Source: Planctomycetota bacterium (GTDB lineage Bacteria > Planctomycetota > J058). From it: 64,000 bases of DNA. The notes under the pieces were generated by a model. That model was not told the origin of the DNA. It ran no database searches and saw only the letters and a program-made list of their open reading frames with translations. The stretch spans positions 62,001-126,000 of the forward strand of contig JAMLIC010000022.1 in NCBI GenBank assembly GCA_023954375.1, given 5' to 3'. Positions 39,573 to 47,792 of the stretch are shown piece after piece (the stretch's first letter is position 1; every line of letters begins with the position of its first letter). Both the position numbers and the translations under genes were made by a program.

Positions 39573-40754
39573 ATGCCCTCCGGCTTTCCGATCACCGCCC
39601 GCTCCGCCGTCAACGCCCTCGGGCGGACGACCGCCGAGGTGCTCGCCGCGCTCGACGCGGGGCGCAGCGGCCTGGAGCCGCTGCCGGGCGACCTGCGCGA
39701 GGCCCTCGCGGCGGGCGACGCGCCCTGCGGCGTGGTCCCGGGCGAGTTGCCCGCCCTGCCGCGGGGCCTCGAGGCGTTCGACACCCGGGCGGCGCGGATC
39801 GCGCTCCTGGCGCTCGATGAGGTGGCGGGACCGGTAGGCAGGGCCGTGAAGCGCTGGGGGCCTGGGCGCGTGGCCGTGCTCGTGGGCACGAGCACGTCGG
39901 GGATCGCCCGCACGGAGGCGGCCTACCTGGGCTGGCGGAGGACCGGGGTGCTCGACCCGGCGTTCGACTTCGACCGCCAGCACGCCTTCCACGCGCTCCT
40001 CGACCTCGCGCGCGCCGTGACCGGCGCGAAGGGGCCGGGGTGGGTCGTGTCGACGGCGTGCTCGTCGTCGGCCAAGGTCCTCGGGAGCGCGCTACGCCTG
40101 GTCGAGCAGGGCGTGGTCGACGCGGCGCTCGTGGGCGGCGTGGACTCGCTCTGCCGGACGACCCTGCACGGCTTCGGCGGCCTGGAGGTCGTCTCGCCCC
40201 GGGGATGCCGGCCGTTCGCGACGGACCGCGACGGGATGAGCGTGGGCGAGGGCGGGGCGTTCCTGCTCGTGGAGCGCGAGGGCGAGGGCCCGAGGCTGCT
40301 CGCCGTGGGCGAGAGCCAGGACGCGCACCACGCCAGCGCGCCGCATCCCGAGGGCCTGGGGGCCCGGCTGGCGATGGCCGACGCCCTGGCGCGGGCCGGC
40401 GTGACGCCGGGCGAGGTCGACCACGTCAACGCGCACGGCACGGGCACGCGCCACAACGACGCGGCCGAGGCGCGGGCGATCGCCGACCTCCTGGGCGCGC
40501 AGGTCCCCGTGGCCAGCACGAAGGCCTACACGGGACACCTGCTCGGGGCGGCGGGCGCCACCGAGGCGGTGTTCGCGCTCGCGTCGCTCGAGCGCGGGGT
40601 CGTCCCGGCGAGCCTGGGGGCGGCGCCGCTCGACCCGGCCCTGGGGATCGCCGTGGCCACGACGCGGCTCGAGCGGCGGTGCCGGGTCGTGCTGTCGACG
40701 TCGCTCGGCTTCGGCGGCAGCAACGCCGCCGTCCTCCTCGGGGAGGCCGCGTGA
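39573..40754 (+). CDS. beta-ketoacyl-ACP synthase (FabF-like)
   Basis: 393 residues. The thiolase-fold triad of condensing enzymes is present: Cys163 in STACSSSAKVLG, His in NAHGTGT and His in KAYTGHLLGAAGATEA; the closing GFGGSNAAVLL loop is intact. It is shorter at the N terminus than FabF and begins with a weakly conserved segment, as in KS proteins of aryl-polyene and related type II systems. It overlaps the chain-length-factor-like gene by four bases. In such clusters two KS proteins act as elongating enzymes on ACP-bound polyene chains. No ACP gene is seen here. Confidence 0.87.
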   Translation: MPSGFPITARSAVNALGRTTAEVLAALDAGRSGLEPLPGDLREALAAGDAPCGVVPGELPALPRGLEAFDTRAARIALLALDEVAGPVGRAVKRWGPGRVAVLVGTSTSGIARTEAAYLGWRRTGVLDPAFDFDRQHAFHALLDLARAVTGAKGPGWVVSTACSSSAKVLGSALRLVEQGVVDAALVGGVDSLCRTTLHGFGGLEVVSPRGCRPFATDRDGMSVGEGGAFLLVEREGEGPRLLAVGESQDAHHASAPHPEGLGARLAMADALARAGVTPGEVDHVNAHGTGTRHNDAAEARAIADLLGAQVPVASTKAYTGHLLGAAGATEAVFALASLERGVVPASLGAAPLDPALGIAVATTRLERRCRVVLSTSLGFGGSNAAVLLGEAA

Positions 40755-41476
40755 CCGCGCGCGTCGCCGGGCTGGGGCTGTGGACGCCGCGGGCGCCGTC
40801 GGTCGACGCGTGGCGCGCGGGCGGGCTGGAGACGCCCGCCGCCGAGCCGGCGGCCGCGCTCCTGGGGCCGAGGCTGCGCCGGCGGGCCAGCCTCCTCTCG
40901 CGGCTGACCTGCGAGGCGCTCGGGCAGGCGGTGACGGCGGCCGGCGCCGACCTGGCGACGGTCGTGGTGGTCCTCGGCTCGGTCCGGGGCGAGCTCGAGA
41001 CCACGGTCGCCCTCCTGGACCAGCTCGCGGCGGGCGAGGTCCTCTCCCCGGCGCTGTTCACGAACAGCGTGCAGAACGCGGCCCTGGGCCTGGCGTCGAT
41101 CGCCGCCGGGAACCGCGCGCCGTCGACCACGGTCGCCGCCGGGGCGGCGACCGTGGCGATGACGCTCCTCGAGGGGCTGGGCCTGCTCGCCGAGCGCGGG
41201 ACCGACGTGGCGGTCGTCCTCGCCGACGAGCCCCTGCCGGCGCCGTTCGCGGACGACCCCGGGGCGCCGCTCGCGGTGGCCCTGCTGCTGCGAGCCGGGG
41301 GCCCCGGACCGGCGCTGCGCCTGTCTCGACAGGCCGCGCCGGCGGCTGACCTCGCCCGCCCGGCGGCGCCGGCCCTGGCGCTCGTCGACGCCCTGCTCGT
41401 CGGCCGACCGGCCGTCGTCGCGCTCGAGCCGGGCGAGGGCGAAGACGACGTCTGGTGCGCGGAGGTGATGCCGTGA
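40751..41476 (+). CDS. beta-ketoacyl synthase chain-length-factor-like protein
   Basis: 241 residues, the usual length of the short 'ketoacyl-synt_2' proteins (ApeC type) found in aryl-polyene clusters. GTG 40751 overlaps the KS stop (GTGA). It resembles the N-terminal half of a ketosynthase (LLGPRLRRRASLLSRLTCEALG, VLGSVRGELETTVALLDQLA, PALFTNSVQNAALGLASIAAG) but lacks the catalytic Cys (the position falls in the STTVAAGA stretch) and the histidines. It probably pairs with a KS to set chain length. Confidence 0.8.
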   Translation: MTARVAGLGLWTPRAPSVDAWRAGGLETPAAEPAAALLGPRLRRRASLLSRLTCEALGQAVTAAGADLATVVVVLGSVRGELETTVALLDQLAAGEVLSPALFTNSVQNAALGLASIAAGNRAPSTTVAAGAATVAMTLLEGLGLLAERGTDVAVVLADEPLPAPFADDPGAPLAVALLLRAGGPGPALRLSRQAAPAADLARPAAPALALVDALLVGRPAVVALEPGEGEDDVWCAEVMP

Positions 41477-41898
41477 GCGCCTGGCCGCCGCTCGAGCGCC
41501 TCCTGCCGCAGCGCGGGCCGGCGCTGCTCCTCGACGAGGTCGTGGCCGCCGACGACGCCGCCATGACCTGCCGCGTGACGGTCCGCGAGGGCAGCGCCTA
41601 CGCGCGCGACGGCGTGGTCCCGGCCGTCGTGGCCCTGGAGTACATGGCCCAGGCCGTCGGCGCCTGGATCGGGCTCGGCGCGTATGCGCGCGCGGAGCCC
41701 CCGCGCGTGGGCCTGCTCCTCGCCGCGCGCGACCTCGTCCTGCACGTCGAAGGCTTCGCGCCCGGGGACGTGATCGACGTCAGGGTCGAGCGCACGTGGA
41801 CCGACGGCGCGGCGGGCGCGTTCCGCGGTGTGGCCACGCGCGCGGGCGCGCCCGTGGCCGAGGCCGCGCTCACCGTGCTCCTGGGGGCGGCGTCGTGA
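41473..41898 (+). CDS. hotdog-fold 3-hydroxyacyl-ACP dehydratase (ApeP-like)
   Basis: 141 residues from GTG 41473, with GGAGG ten bases upstream and a GTGA overlap with the previous stop. It begins LERLLPQRGPALLLDEVV, the normal start of FabZ-like ApeP proteins, and has VVALEYMAQAVGAWIGL for the central helix with its Glu. The hotdog strand VGLLLAARDLVLHVEGFAPGD also fits. It should remove water from 3-hydroxyacyl chains made by the neighbouring ketosynthases. The usual partner ketoreductase is missing from this cluster. Confidence 0.78.
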   Translation: MSAWPPLERLLPQRGPALLLDEVVAADDAAMTCRVTVREGSAYARDGVVPAVVALEYMAQAVGAWIGLGAYARAEPPRVGLLLAARDLVLHVEGFAPGDVIDVRVERTWTDGAAGAFRGVATRAGAPVAEAALTVLLGAAS

Positions 41899-43124
41899 GC
41901 GGACCGCGCCGCGTCGTCATCACCGGGGTCGGCGTCACGAGCCCGCTCGGCACCGGCCTCGAGGTCGTGGCGGCGGCGCTCCGGGCGGGGAAGAGCGGCG
42001 TCGTCGCCCACCCCGAGTGGGCCGCCTGCGAGGGGCTGGCGACGCGCCTCGGCGCCGACGTCCCCGACCTCCCCGCCGACCGGATCCCCCGCAAGGCGGC
42101 GCGCTCCATGGGCCGCGTCTCGCTCCTGGCCGCCGTGGCCACGCAGGAGGCCGTGGGCGACGCCGGCCTCGACCCCGACCTCCTCGGCTCGGGCCGCGTC
42201 GGCCTGGCCTACGGGTCGACGCACGGCTCGACCTCGGCGCAGGAGGCGTTCAACCAGCACCTGGCGCGCAGCGGCATCAAGGGGCTCACGATCAGCTCCT
42301 ACCTCAAGTTCATGAGCCACACCTGCGCCGCGAACCTGGCCTTGCAGCTGGGGATCCGCGGGCGGGTGGTGTCCACCTGCTCCGCCTGCACGAGCGCCAG
42401 CCAGGCGATCGGCGCCGGCTACGAGGCGGTGCGGCACGGCCTGCAGGAGGTGATGATCGTCGGCGGCGCCGAGGAGCTGCACCTCCTGCACGCGGCGACG
42501 TTCGACCTGATGTTCGCCACGTCGACGCGGCGCAACGACCGCCCCGACGAGATGCCGCGGCCGTTCGACCAGGACCGCGACGGGCTCGTCGTGGGCGAGG
42601 GCGCGGGGACGCTGGTCCTCGAGACGCTCGAGGGCGCCCGGGCCCGCGGCGCGCGGATCCACGCCGAGGTGATCGGCTACGGGACGAACTGCGACGGCAC
42701 GCACGTCACGTCGCCCTCGCCCGACGGCATGCGCGGGGCGATCGAGCGCGCCCTCGCCGACGCGGGCCTGCGCCCCGGGGAGGTCGACTACATCAACGCC
42801 CACGGCACGGCGACCGAGCTGGGCGACCTGGCCGAGAGCCAGGCCACGAGCGCCGTGTTCGGCGCGCGGACGCCGTTCAGCTCGACGAAGGGCGCGACCG
42901 GGCACACGCTCGGCGCGTGCGGCGCGATCGAGGCGGCGCTGTGCCTGGTGATGATGCGCGACGGGTTCGTCGCGCCCACGCGCAACCTCGAGCGCGTCGA
43001 CCCGCGCTGCGCGCCGCTCGACCACGTGCTGGGCGCGCCGCGGGAGGCGCGGCTGGACGTGGTCATGACGAACAACTTCGCCTTCGGCGGGATCAACACG
43101 TCGCTGGTCCTGCGCCGCGTGTAG
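41895..43124 (+). CDS. beta-ketoacyl-ACP synthase II-like (FabF family)
   Basis: 409 residues from GTG 41895 (GTGA overlap). Starts RRVVITGVGVTSPLGTG like FabF. The catalytic Cys is C165 in SACTSASQAIGAGYEAV, with His in NAHGTATELGD and KGATGHTLGACGAIEA and closing NNFAFGGINTSLV. It is the second complete KS in this four-gene overlapping block and probably takes a different chain length or partner than the first. The stop codon directly abuts the stop of the antisense DUF4288 gene. Confidence 0.9.
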   Translation: MSGPRRVVITGVGVTSPLGTGLEVVAAALRAGKSGVVAHPEWAACEGLATRLGADVPDLPADRIPRKAARSMGRVSLLAAVATQEAVGDAGLDPDLLGSGRVGLAYGSTHGSTSAQEAFNQHLARSGIKGLTISSYLKFMSHTCAANLALQLGIRGRVVSTCSACTSASQAIGAGYEAVRHGLQEVMIVGGAEELHLLHAATFDLMFATSTRRNDRPDEMPRPFDQDRDGLVVGEGAGTLVLETLEGARARGARIHAEVIGYGTNCDGTHVTSPSPDGMRGAIERALADAGLRPGEVDYINAHGTATELGDLAESQATSAVFGARTPFSSTKGATGHTLGACGAIEAALCLVMMRDGFVAPTRNLERVDPRCAPLDHVLGAPREARLDVVMTNNFAFGGINTSLVLRRV

Positions 43125-43931
43125 TCAGCTCTCTCGTGGCGGCCGCGGCGGACGGACGTCCCGCGGCCGGTAGCGCCAGCGCCGGTAGCGCTCGGCGAAG
43201 AACGCCTCGAGCGGCAGCGGCGACTCGTAGAGCTGCGACCAGACCTCATAGCCTTCGATGAGGGCCTCGCCGTCCTGCTCGTACGCCTCCAGGTCGGGGT
43301 GGCGGACGAGGCCGTGGAAGGCGGCGTACTCGTCCGCCTCGGCCTCCGCCTTCCGGTAGGCCTCCTCCAGGGTGCCCGCGAAGCAGACGATCCGCTCCTC
43401 GAAGACGTTCGTCCCGTCGTCGGCGACGCCGAAGTGAAGGAGCTGCCGCACGGCGAACCAGCCGACCCTGAGCGCGAGGCCGGCGCGCAGGGCGTCGCGG
43501 GCGCGCTCGCGCGTCGTCGCCCAGTTCAAACCGCAGCCGTCGCCCAGAGCGAGCCAGGCGCCCGCTGCCTCCAGGACCGGCGTGAGCGCCTCGGCGCCCT
43601 CGGGTCGGAGCTCCGTCGCGTCCGACGTGAGCACGACGTCCTCCGGGACCCGCGTCGGTGACCGGTCTGCCATGAGGAACCAGACCTCATCGAAGCCGCT
43701 GAAGAGCCCGCGCCGGCGGGCTCGCAGGAGGTCGGTCCCCTCGAGCACGGCAGCCCCGGACTCGACCCTGGCGAGCACCCCCCGGCGCGCGAGCGCCGCC
43801 TGGATCGCCTCGCCCGAGCGCGTGCTGTCCAGCGAGCGGAGGAGACACCGGGAGCGCGCCACCTCGTCGGCGAGGGCGATCAGCGCGGCGGCGATGCTGC
43901 CGCCGTCGTGGCCGCACCACACCTGGGCCAC
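43125..43931 (-). CDS. protein with C-terminal DUF4288-like domain
   Basis: 268 residues from GTG 43931 with GAGGAGG upstream. Residues about 155-215 match DUF4288 (GWFAVRQLLHFGVADDGTNVFEERIVCFAGTL split over W..V....f.....FEERIV, then EEAYRKAEAEADEYA). The N-terminal 150 residues have no recognised domain. The gene is antisense inside the polyene/fatty-acid-like block: its stop touches the KS stop and its start faces the flavoprotein gene with 72 bases between. Base usage is less biased than in its neighbours, so it may be a later insertion. Function unknown. Confidence 0.65.
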   Translation of the reverse strand: MAQVWCGHDGGSIAAALIALADEVARSRCLLRSLDSTRSGEAIQAALARRGVLARVESGAAVLEGTDLLRARRRGLFSGFDEVWFLMADRSPTRVPEDVVLTSDATELRPEGAEALTPVLEAAGAWLALGDGCGLNWATTRERARDALRAGLALRVGWFAVRQLLHFGVADDGTNVFEERIVCFAGTLEEAYRKAEAEADEYAAFHGLVRHPDLEAYEQDGEALIEGYEVWSQLYESPLPLEAFFAERYRRWRYRPRDVRPPRPPRES

Positions 43932-44003
43932 TCCAGCCTCCTCACGAGGATCCTATCCGGTCCGTGCTGCACGACCGGCGGCCCAGGCTATGCTCAGAAA
44001 CAC

Positions 44004-45182
44004 GTGGCGCACGACGTCATCGTCATCGGCGGCGGCCCGGCCGGGTCGACCGCGGCCGCCCTGCTGGCCCGCGAGGGCGCGCGCGTGCTCGTCCTCGAGC
44101 AGGCGCGCTTCCCGCGCTTCCACATCGGCGAGTCGCTCCTCCCCTGCGACCTGCCGGTGTTCGCGCGCCTGGGCCTCGACCTGGGCGGCCTGCCGTTCCT
44201 GCGCAAGCAGGGGGCCGAGATCCACGACGAGGCGCGGGGCGACCGGTCGGTCTTCAGCTTCGCCGACGGCCTCCCGGGCACGCCCGACCACGCCTACCAG
44301 GTCGAGCGCGCGCCGTTCGACCACCTGCTCCTGCGCCACGCCGCGGTCGCGGGCGCCGAGGTGCACGAGGAGGAGAGGGTCACGGCGGTCGACCTGGACG
44401 CCGCGCGCGTGACGACCGACCGCGGGTCCTACGAGGCCCGCTACGTGCTCGACGCGACCGGCCAGCAGGCGCTCCTCGCCCGCCGCCTGCGCGCGCTCGA
44501 GCCCACGCGGCAGTTCGGGCGCGCCGCCGCCTTCTGCCACTTCGAGGGCGTGAGCGACGAGGTGTGGGCGAACGACGTCCTCCCCGCGGGGAACATCAAG
44601 ATCCTCATGCAGGAGGACGGCTGGGGCTGGTGCATCCCGCTCGTCGGCCAGCGCCTGAGCGTGGGCTTCGTGCGCGCCCGAGGGCGCGTGGCCGACGTCA
44701 CGCTCGACGAGGGCCTCGCCGCGTCGCCGCTCACGCGGCGCCTCACCGCCGGAGCGCGGCGGGGGCCGACGCACCTCATCGGCGACTTCAGCTACAGGAA
44801 CGCCCGCCCGACCGGCCCGCGCTGGGCGTGCATCGGCGACGCGGCCTGCTTCATCGACCCCATGTTCTCGACCGGCGTGTCGCTCGGCATGCTCAACGCG
44901 ATGCACGCCGCCGACGCCCTGGCGCCCGCCCTCCGCGCGGGGCGGGAGGGCGAGCCGGACCTGATGGCGCCCGTCGCGGCCCACATGGAGCGCCCCTACC
45001 GGACGTTCTCGGCCCTCGTGCACCGCTTCTACAACACGCGCATGGTGCGGAACCTGTTCTTCGCCGCCGAGACCGAGGAGGCCCTGCGGCGCGGGTTCAT
45101 CTCCGTGATCGCCGGCGACGTGTGGCGCGACGACAACCCGTTCCAGCGCGCCCTGCTCTCGCCGGCGCGCGGCGGCGGCTGA
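44004..45182 (+). CDS. FAD-dependent oxidoreductase of the tryptophan-halogenase family
   Basis: 392 residues from GTG 44004; the frame is open to 43908 but that part overlaps the antisense gene. Rossmann FAD site DVIVIGGGPAGSTAAALLA at residues 4-22; the halogenase signature WxWxIP occurs as GWGWCIPL, and the second FAD motif as CIGDAACFIDPMFSTGVSLG. Compared with PrnA-type halogenases (about 530 residues) it is short and lacks most of the substrate domain, so it may be a halogenase-like monooxygenase or a geranylgeranyl-reductase-like enzyme. Such enzymes occur with KS genes in polyene and quinone-modifying clusters. Confidence 0.82.
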   Translation: MAHDVIVIGGGPAGSTAAALLAREGARVLVLEQARFPRFHIGESLLPCDLPVFARLGLDLGGLPFLRKQGAEIHDEARGDRSVFSFADGLPGTPDHAYQVERAPFDHLLLRHAAVAGAEVHEEERVTAVDLDAARVTTDRGSYEARYVLDATGQQALLARRLRALEPTRQFGRAAAFCHFEGVSDEVWANDVLPAGNIKILMQEDGWGWCIPLVGQRLSVGFVRARGRVADVTLDEGLAASPLTRRLTAGARRGPTHLIGDFSYRNARPTGPRWACIGDAACFIDPMFSTGVSLGMLNAMHAADALAPALRAGREGEPDLMAPVAAHMERPYRTFSALVHRFYNTRMVRNLFFAAETEEALRRGFISVIAGDVWRDDNPFQRALLSPARGGG

Positions 45183-45187
45183 GCGAC

Positions 45188-45982
45188 GTGCCGCGCCTCC
45201 TCCGCGTCCTCCTCACCGGCGTCGCCTTCCTCACCTTCACCCTCGGCGGGGCCGCCGTGGGGTGGTTCGTCCTGCCGTTCGCGCGCGCCGGCGGCCGCTC
45301 GCCCGCGGCGCAGCGCCGCCGCAACCGCCAGGTGCTCCACGGCGCCTACCGCGCGTTCGTCCGCCTGGCCGCCGCCCTGGGCCTGATCGACGTCCGCGCG
45401 GCGCCGCCGCGCCCCCCCGCCGGCGCCTACGTCCTCGTCGCCAACCACCCGACCCTGCTCGACGTCATGCTCCTCCTCGCCACCTACCCGGGCTTGACCT
45501 GCCTGGTGAAGGCCTCCTGGTTCCGGAGCCCGTTCATCGGCCCGCTCCTGCGGCAGGGCGGCTACATCGCCGGACCCGACGGCGACGAGGAGGTCGACGG
45601 CGCCCCCGTCCTCGAGCGCGTGGTCGCGGCCCTGCGGGAGGGCGCCCCCGTGCTCATCTTCCCCGAGGGCACCCGCTCGCCCCCGGGCGGCCTGCGCCGC
45701 TTCAAGGTCGGCGCCCTCGAGGCCGCCCGCCGCGCGGGCGTCCCCGTCGTGCCGGTCGTGATCGCCTGCGGCGCCCGCACGCTCCTCAAGGGCCAGCGCT
45801 GGTACCAGGTCCCCGAGGAGGTCATCCGGTACGCCATCACCCCGCTCGAACCGATCCGCCTCCAGCGCGACGACGACCCCCGCCCGGCCGCGCGCGCGCT
45901 CCGCGCGCGCTATGCCGAGCGCCTCGGCGTGGCCGCCGAGCAACCGATGCTGGACACCCACCGGCCGCACGCCGTGCCTTGA
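45188..45982 (+). CDS. 1-acyl-glycerol-3-phosphate acyltransferase-like protein (PlsC family)
   Basis: 264 residues from GTG 45188, six bases after the flavoprotein gene. N-terminal membrane helix (VLLTGVAFLTFTLGGAAVGWFV). Acyltransferase motifs: NHPTLLD for NHxxxxD, FPEGTRSP for the substrate-binding motif, and VPVVPVVIACG. In aryl-polyene clusters a PlsC-type enzyme places the acyl chain on a glycerol lipid in the membrane; here it may do the same for the product of the neighbouring ketosynthases. A role in ordinary phospholipid synthesis is equally possible. Confidence 0.88.
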   Translation: MPRLLRVLLTGVAFLTFTLGGAAVGWFVLPFARAGGRSPAAQRRRNRQVLHGAYRAFVRLAAALGLIDVRAAPPRPPAGAYVLVANHPTLLDVMLLLATYPGLTCLVKASWFRSPFIGPLLRQGGYIAGPDGDEEVDGAPVLERVVAALREGAPVLIFPEGTRSPPGGLRRFKVGALEAARRAGVPVVPVVIACGARTLLKGQRWYQVPEEVIRYAITPLEPIRLQRDDDPRPAARALRARYAERLGVAAEQPMLDTHRPHAVP

Positions 45983-46054
45983 CGCGCTGCATGTCGTTGG
46001 GACCATTGCACTAGCCACGACGCGGAGCAGCCCCGCCAGCCCGGCCAGTTACCC

Positions 46055-46082
46055 TTGTCTGGGGTCCGCGCCTCCCTATAAT
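46055..46082 (+). promoter_or_regulatory. sigma-70-type promoter of the nuo operon
   Basis: TTGTCT (46055-46060), 16-base spacer, perfect TATAAT (46077-46082) in otherwise GC-rich DNA. Transcription should begin near 46089, giving a leader of about 90 bases before nuoA. It lies in the 195-base gap after the PlsC-type gene. Confidence 0.7.
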
Positions 46083-46177
46083 CCGGCGCTCCAGTTCCCC
46101 CCGTGGACAACCAGGGACCCTCCGCACCCCCCGGGCGCCGGCGGGTCTCCCTCGACCACACACTCCGCAGGTGCCGC

Positions 46178-46591
46178 GTGAACACCTTCGCCGGCCTCGC
46201 CTTCGCCGGCCTCGCCATCGCCGAGGGCTACATCCCGCTGCTCGTCCTGGCCGTGTTCACGGTCACGGTCGGCGGCGGGGCGCTGCTCGTCTCCCACATC
46301 ATGGGGCCGAAGCGGCAGACCCAGGTGAAGCAGCTCCCGTACGAGTGCGGCCTGGACCCGATCCAGCCCACCGCGCGCGAGCGCTACTCGATCCACTTCT
46401 ACCTGGTGGCGATCCTCTTCATCCTCTTCGACCTCGAGACCGTGTTCCTGTTCCCGTGGGCCGCGAGCTTCCGCGGCGACATGGCGGGGCCGGTCAAGGT
46501 CGCGCTCCTCATCGAGGTGCTGCTCTTCGTGGGCGTCCTCGGCGTGGGGCTGTTCTACGTCTGGAAGCGGAGGGGCCTCGAGTGGGACTAG
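46178..46591 (+). CDS. nuoA: NADH-quinone oxidoreductase subunit A
   Basis: 137 residues from GTG 46178, which has AGGTG five bases upstream; the frame is open to 46103 but a start there would add a Pro/Arg-rich tail unusual for NuoA. Three membrane helices, with the conserved loop YECGLDPIQPTARERYSIHFYLVAI between helices 1 and 2 that sits near the quinone tunnel, and FDLETVFLFPWA in helix 2. First gene of nuoA-N. Its end overlaps nuoB by ten bases. Confidence 0.93.
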   Translation: MNTFAGLAFAGLAIAEGYIPLLVLAVFTVTVGGGALLVSHIMGPKRQTQVKQLPYECGLDPIQPTARERYSIHFYLVAILFILFDLETVFLFPWAASFRGDMAGPVKVALLIEVLLFVGVLGVGLFYVWKRRGLEWD

Positions 46592-47178
46592 AAGACCTCC
46601 TGGGTGACGGGTTCATCTCCACCCGGATCAAGGACCTCCTCGCCTGGGGCCGCAAGAACAGCCTCTGGCCCATGCCGTTCGGGACGGCCTGCTGCGCCAT
46701 CGAGATGATGGCGACGCTGTCGTCGCGCTACGACATGTCGCGCTTCGGCGCCGAGGTCGTGCGCTTCTCGCCGCGCCAGTCCGACATGCTGATCGTCGGC
46801 GGCCGCGTGACGCTGAAGATGATGCCCGTGCTCCAGCGCATCTGGCTGCAGATGCCCGAGCCCAAGTGGAGCATCTCCATGGGCGCCTGCGCCTCGTGCG
46901 GCGGCGTCTTCGACACCTACACGATGATCCAGGGCGTCGACCAGTTCATCCCGGTCGACGTCTACATCCCCGGCTGCCCGCCGCGCCCCGAGAACCTGAT
47001 CGACGCCGTGCGCATGATCCAGGACAAGGTCTCGGGCAAGGACATCCAGAAGATGATCGACGAGCGCACCGGCTCGAACAACCTGGCCCGCTGGGAGGCC
47101 ATGGAGGAGCGCCGGGCCCTCCTGCGGCAGGGCCACCTGCCGAGGCCCTACGAGCCGGCGCCCGGAGCGCGCGCATGA
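46582..47178 (+). CDS. nuoB: NADH-quinone oxidoreductase subunit B
   Basis: 198 residues from GTG 46582. Carries cluster N2, the last electron donor to quinone: tandem cysteines in GTACCAIEMM, then MGACASCGG and GCPPRPENL provide the four ligands. C-terminal tail of about 35 residues is longer than in E. coli-like NuoB after the cluster region. It ends in an ATGA overlap with nuoC. Confidence 0.96.
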   Translation: MGLEDLLGDGFISTRIKDLLAWGRKNSLWPMPFGTACCAIEMMATLSSRYDMSRFGAEVVRFSPRQSDMLIVGGRVTLKMMPVLQRIWLQMPEPKWSISMGACASCGGVFDTYTMIQGVDQFIPVDVYIPGCPPRPENLIDAVRMIQDKVSGKDIQKMIDERTGSNNLARWEAMEERRALLRQGHLPRPYEPAPGARA

Positions 47179-47792
47179 GCGAGCAGGGGACCCGCCTCCC
47201 GGTCGCCGACCCGGAGGCCCGGCGGAAGGAGCGCCTCGAGCAGGCGAAGGCCGCGCGCGAGCGCCGCGTCGCGCGCGAGCGCGCCCTCGCCGACCAGGTC
47301 GCCGGGTGGTTCGGGCCCGACGAGGTCCGCCGCAGCGACTTCCGCGACCAGTTCACGCTCACGCTCCCGCTGGCCAGGGCGAAGGAGACGCTGCGCCGCT
47401 GCCGCGATGAGCTGGGCTTCGCCATGCTCACCGACGTCACGGCGATCGACACGCTGCGCCTGCCGGGCCAGCATCCGGAGCGGTTCATCGTCAGCTGGAG
47501 CCTGGTCAACCTCGACCAGGAGGCGCGGCTGTTCCTCCAGGCCTACGTCAACGAGGACGACCCGGTCGCGCCGACGGCGTCCGACCTGTGGCCGGCCGCC
47601 GACTGGGCCGAGCGCGAGGTCTACGACATGTTCGGCATCGAGTTCGAGGGCCACCCGAACCTGATCCGCCTGCTCATGCCGTTCGACTACGCCGGCCACC
47701 CGCTGCGGAAGGACTACCCGCTGCGCGGGCGCGGCGAGCGCGACAACTTCCCCGTGGTCCGGCGCAGCAACGAGGAGAGGGTGCACCCGTGA
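47175..47792 (+). CDS. nuoC: NADH-quinone oxidoreductase subunit C
   Basis: 205 residues. Conserved NuoC 30-kDa signature ADWAEREVYDMFGIEFEGHPNL followed by LLMPFDYAGHPLRKDYPLRG. The N-terminal 45 residues are highly charged (ARRKERLEQAKAARERRVAR), probably a helical extension. It lies in the peripheral arm next to NuoD, which is separate here, not fused as NuoCD in E. coli. Overlaps both neighbours by four bases. Confidence 0.95.
   Translation: MSEQGTRLPVADPEARRKERLEQAKAARERRVARERALADQVAGWFGPDEVRRSDFRDQFTLTLPLARAKETLRRCRDELGFAMLTDVTAIDTLRLPGQHPERFIVSWSLVNLDQEARLFLQAYVNEDDPVAPTASDLWPAADWAEREVYDMFGIEFEGHPNLIRLLMPFDYAGHPLRKDYPLRGRGERDNFPVVRRSNEERVHP

Noticed and set aside
44004..45182. Calling the flavoprotein a proven tryptophan halogenase
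   Set aside because: WxWxIP is present, but the protein is about 140 residues shorter than true tryptophan halogenases and the substrate domain is not recognisable.
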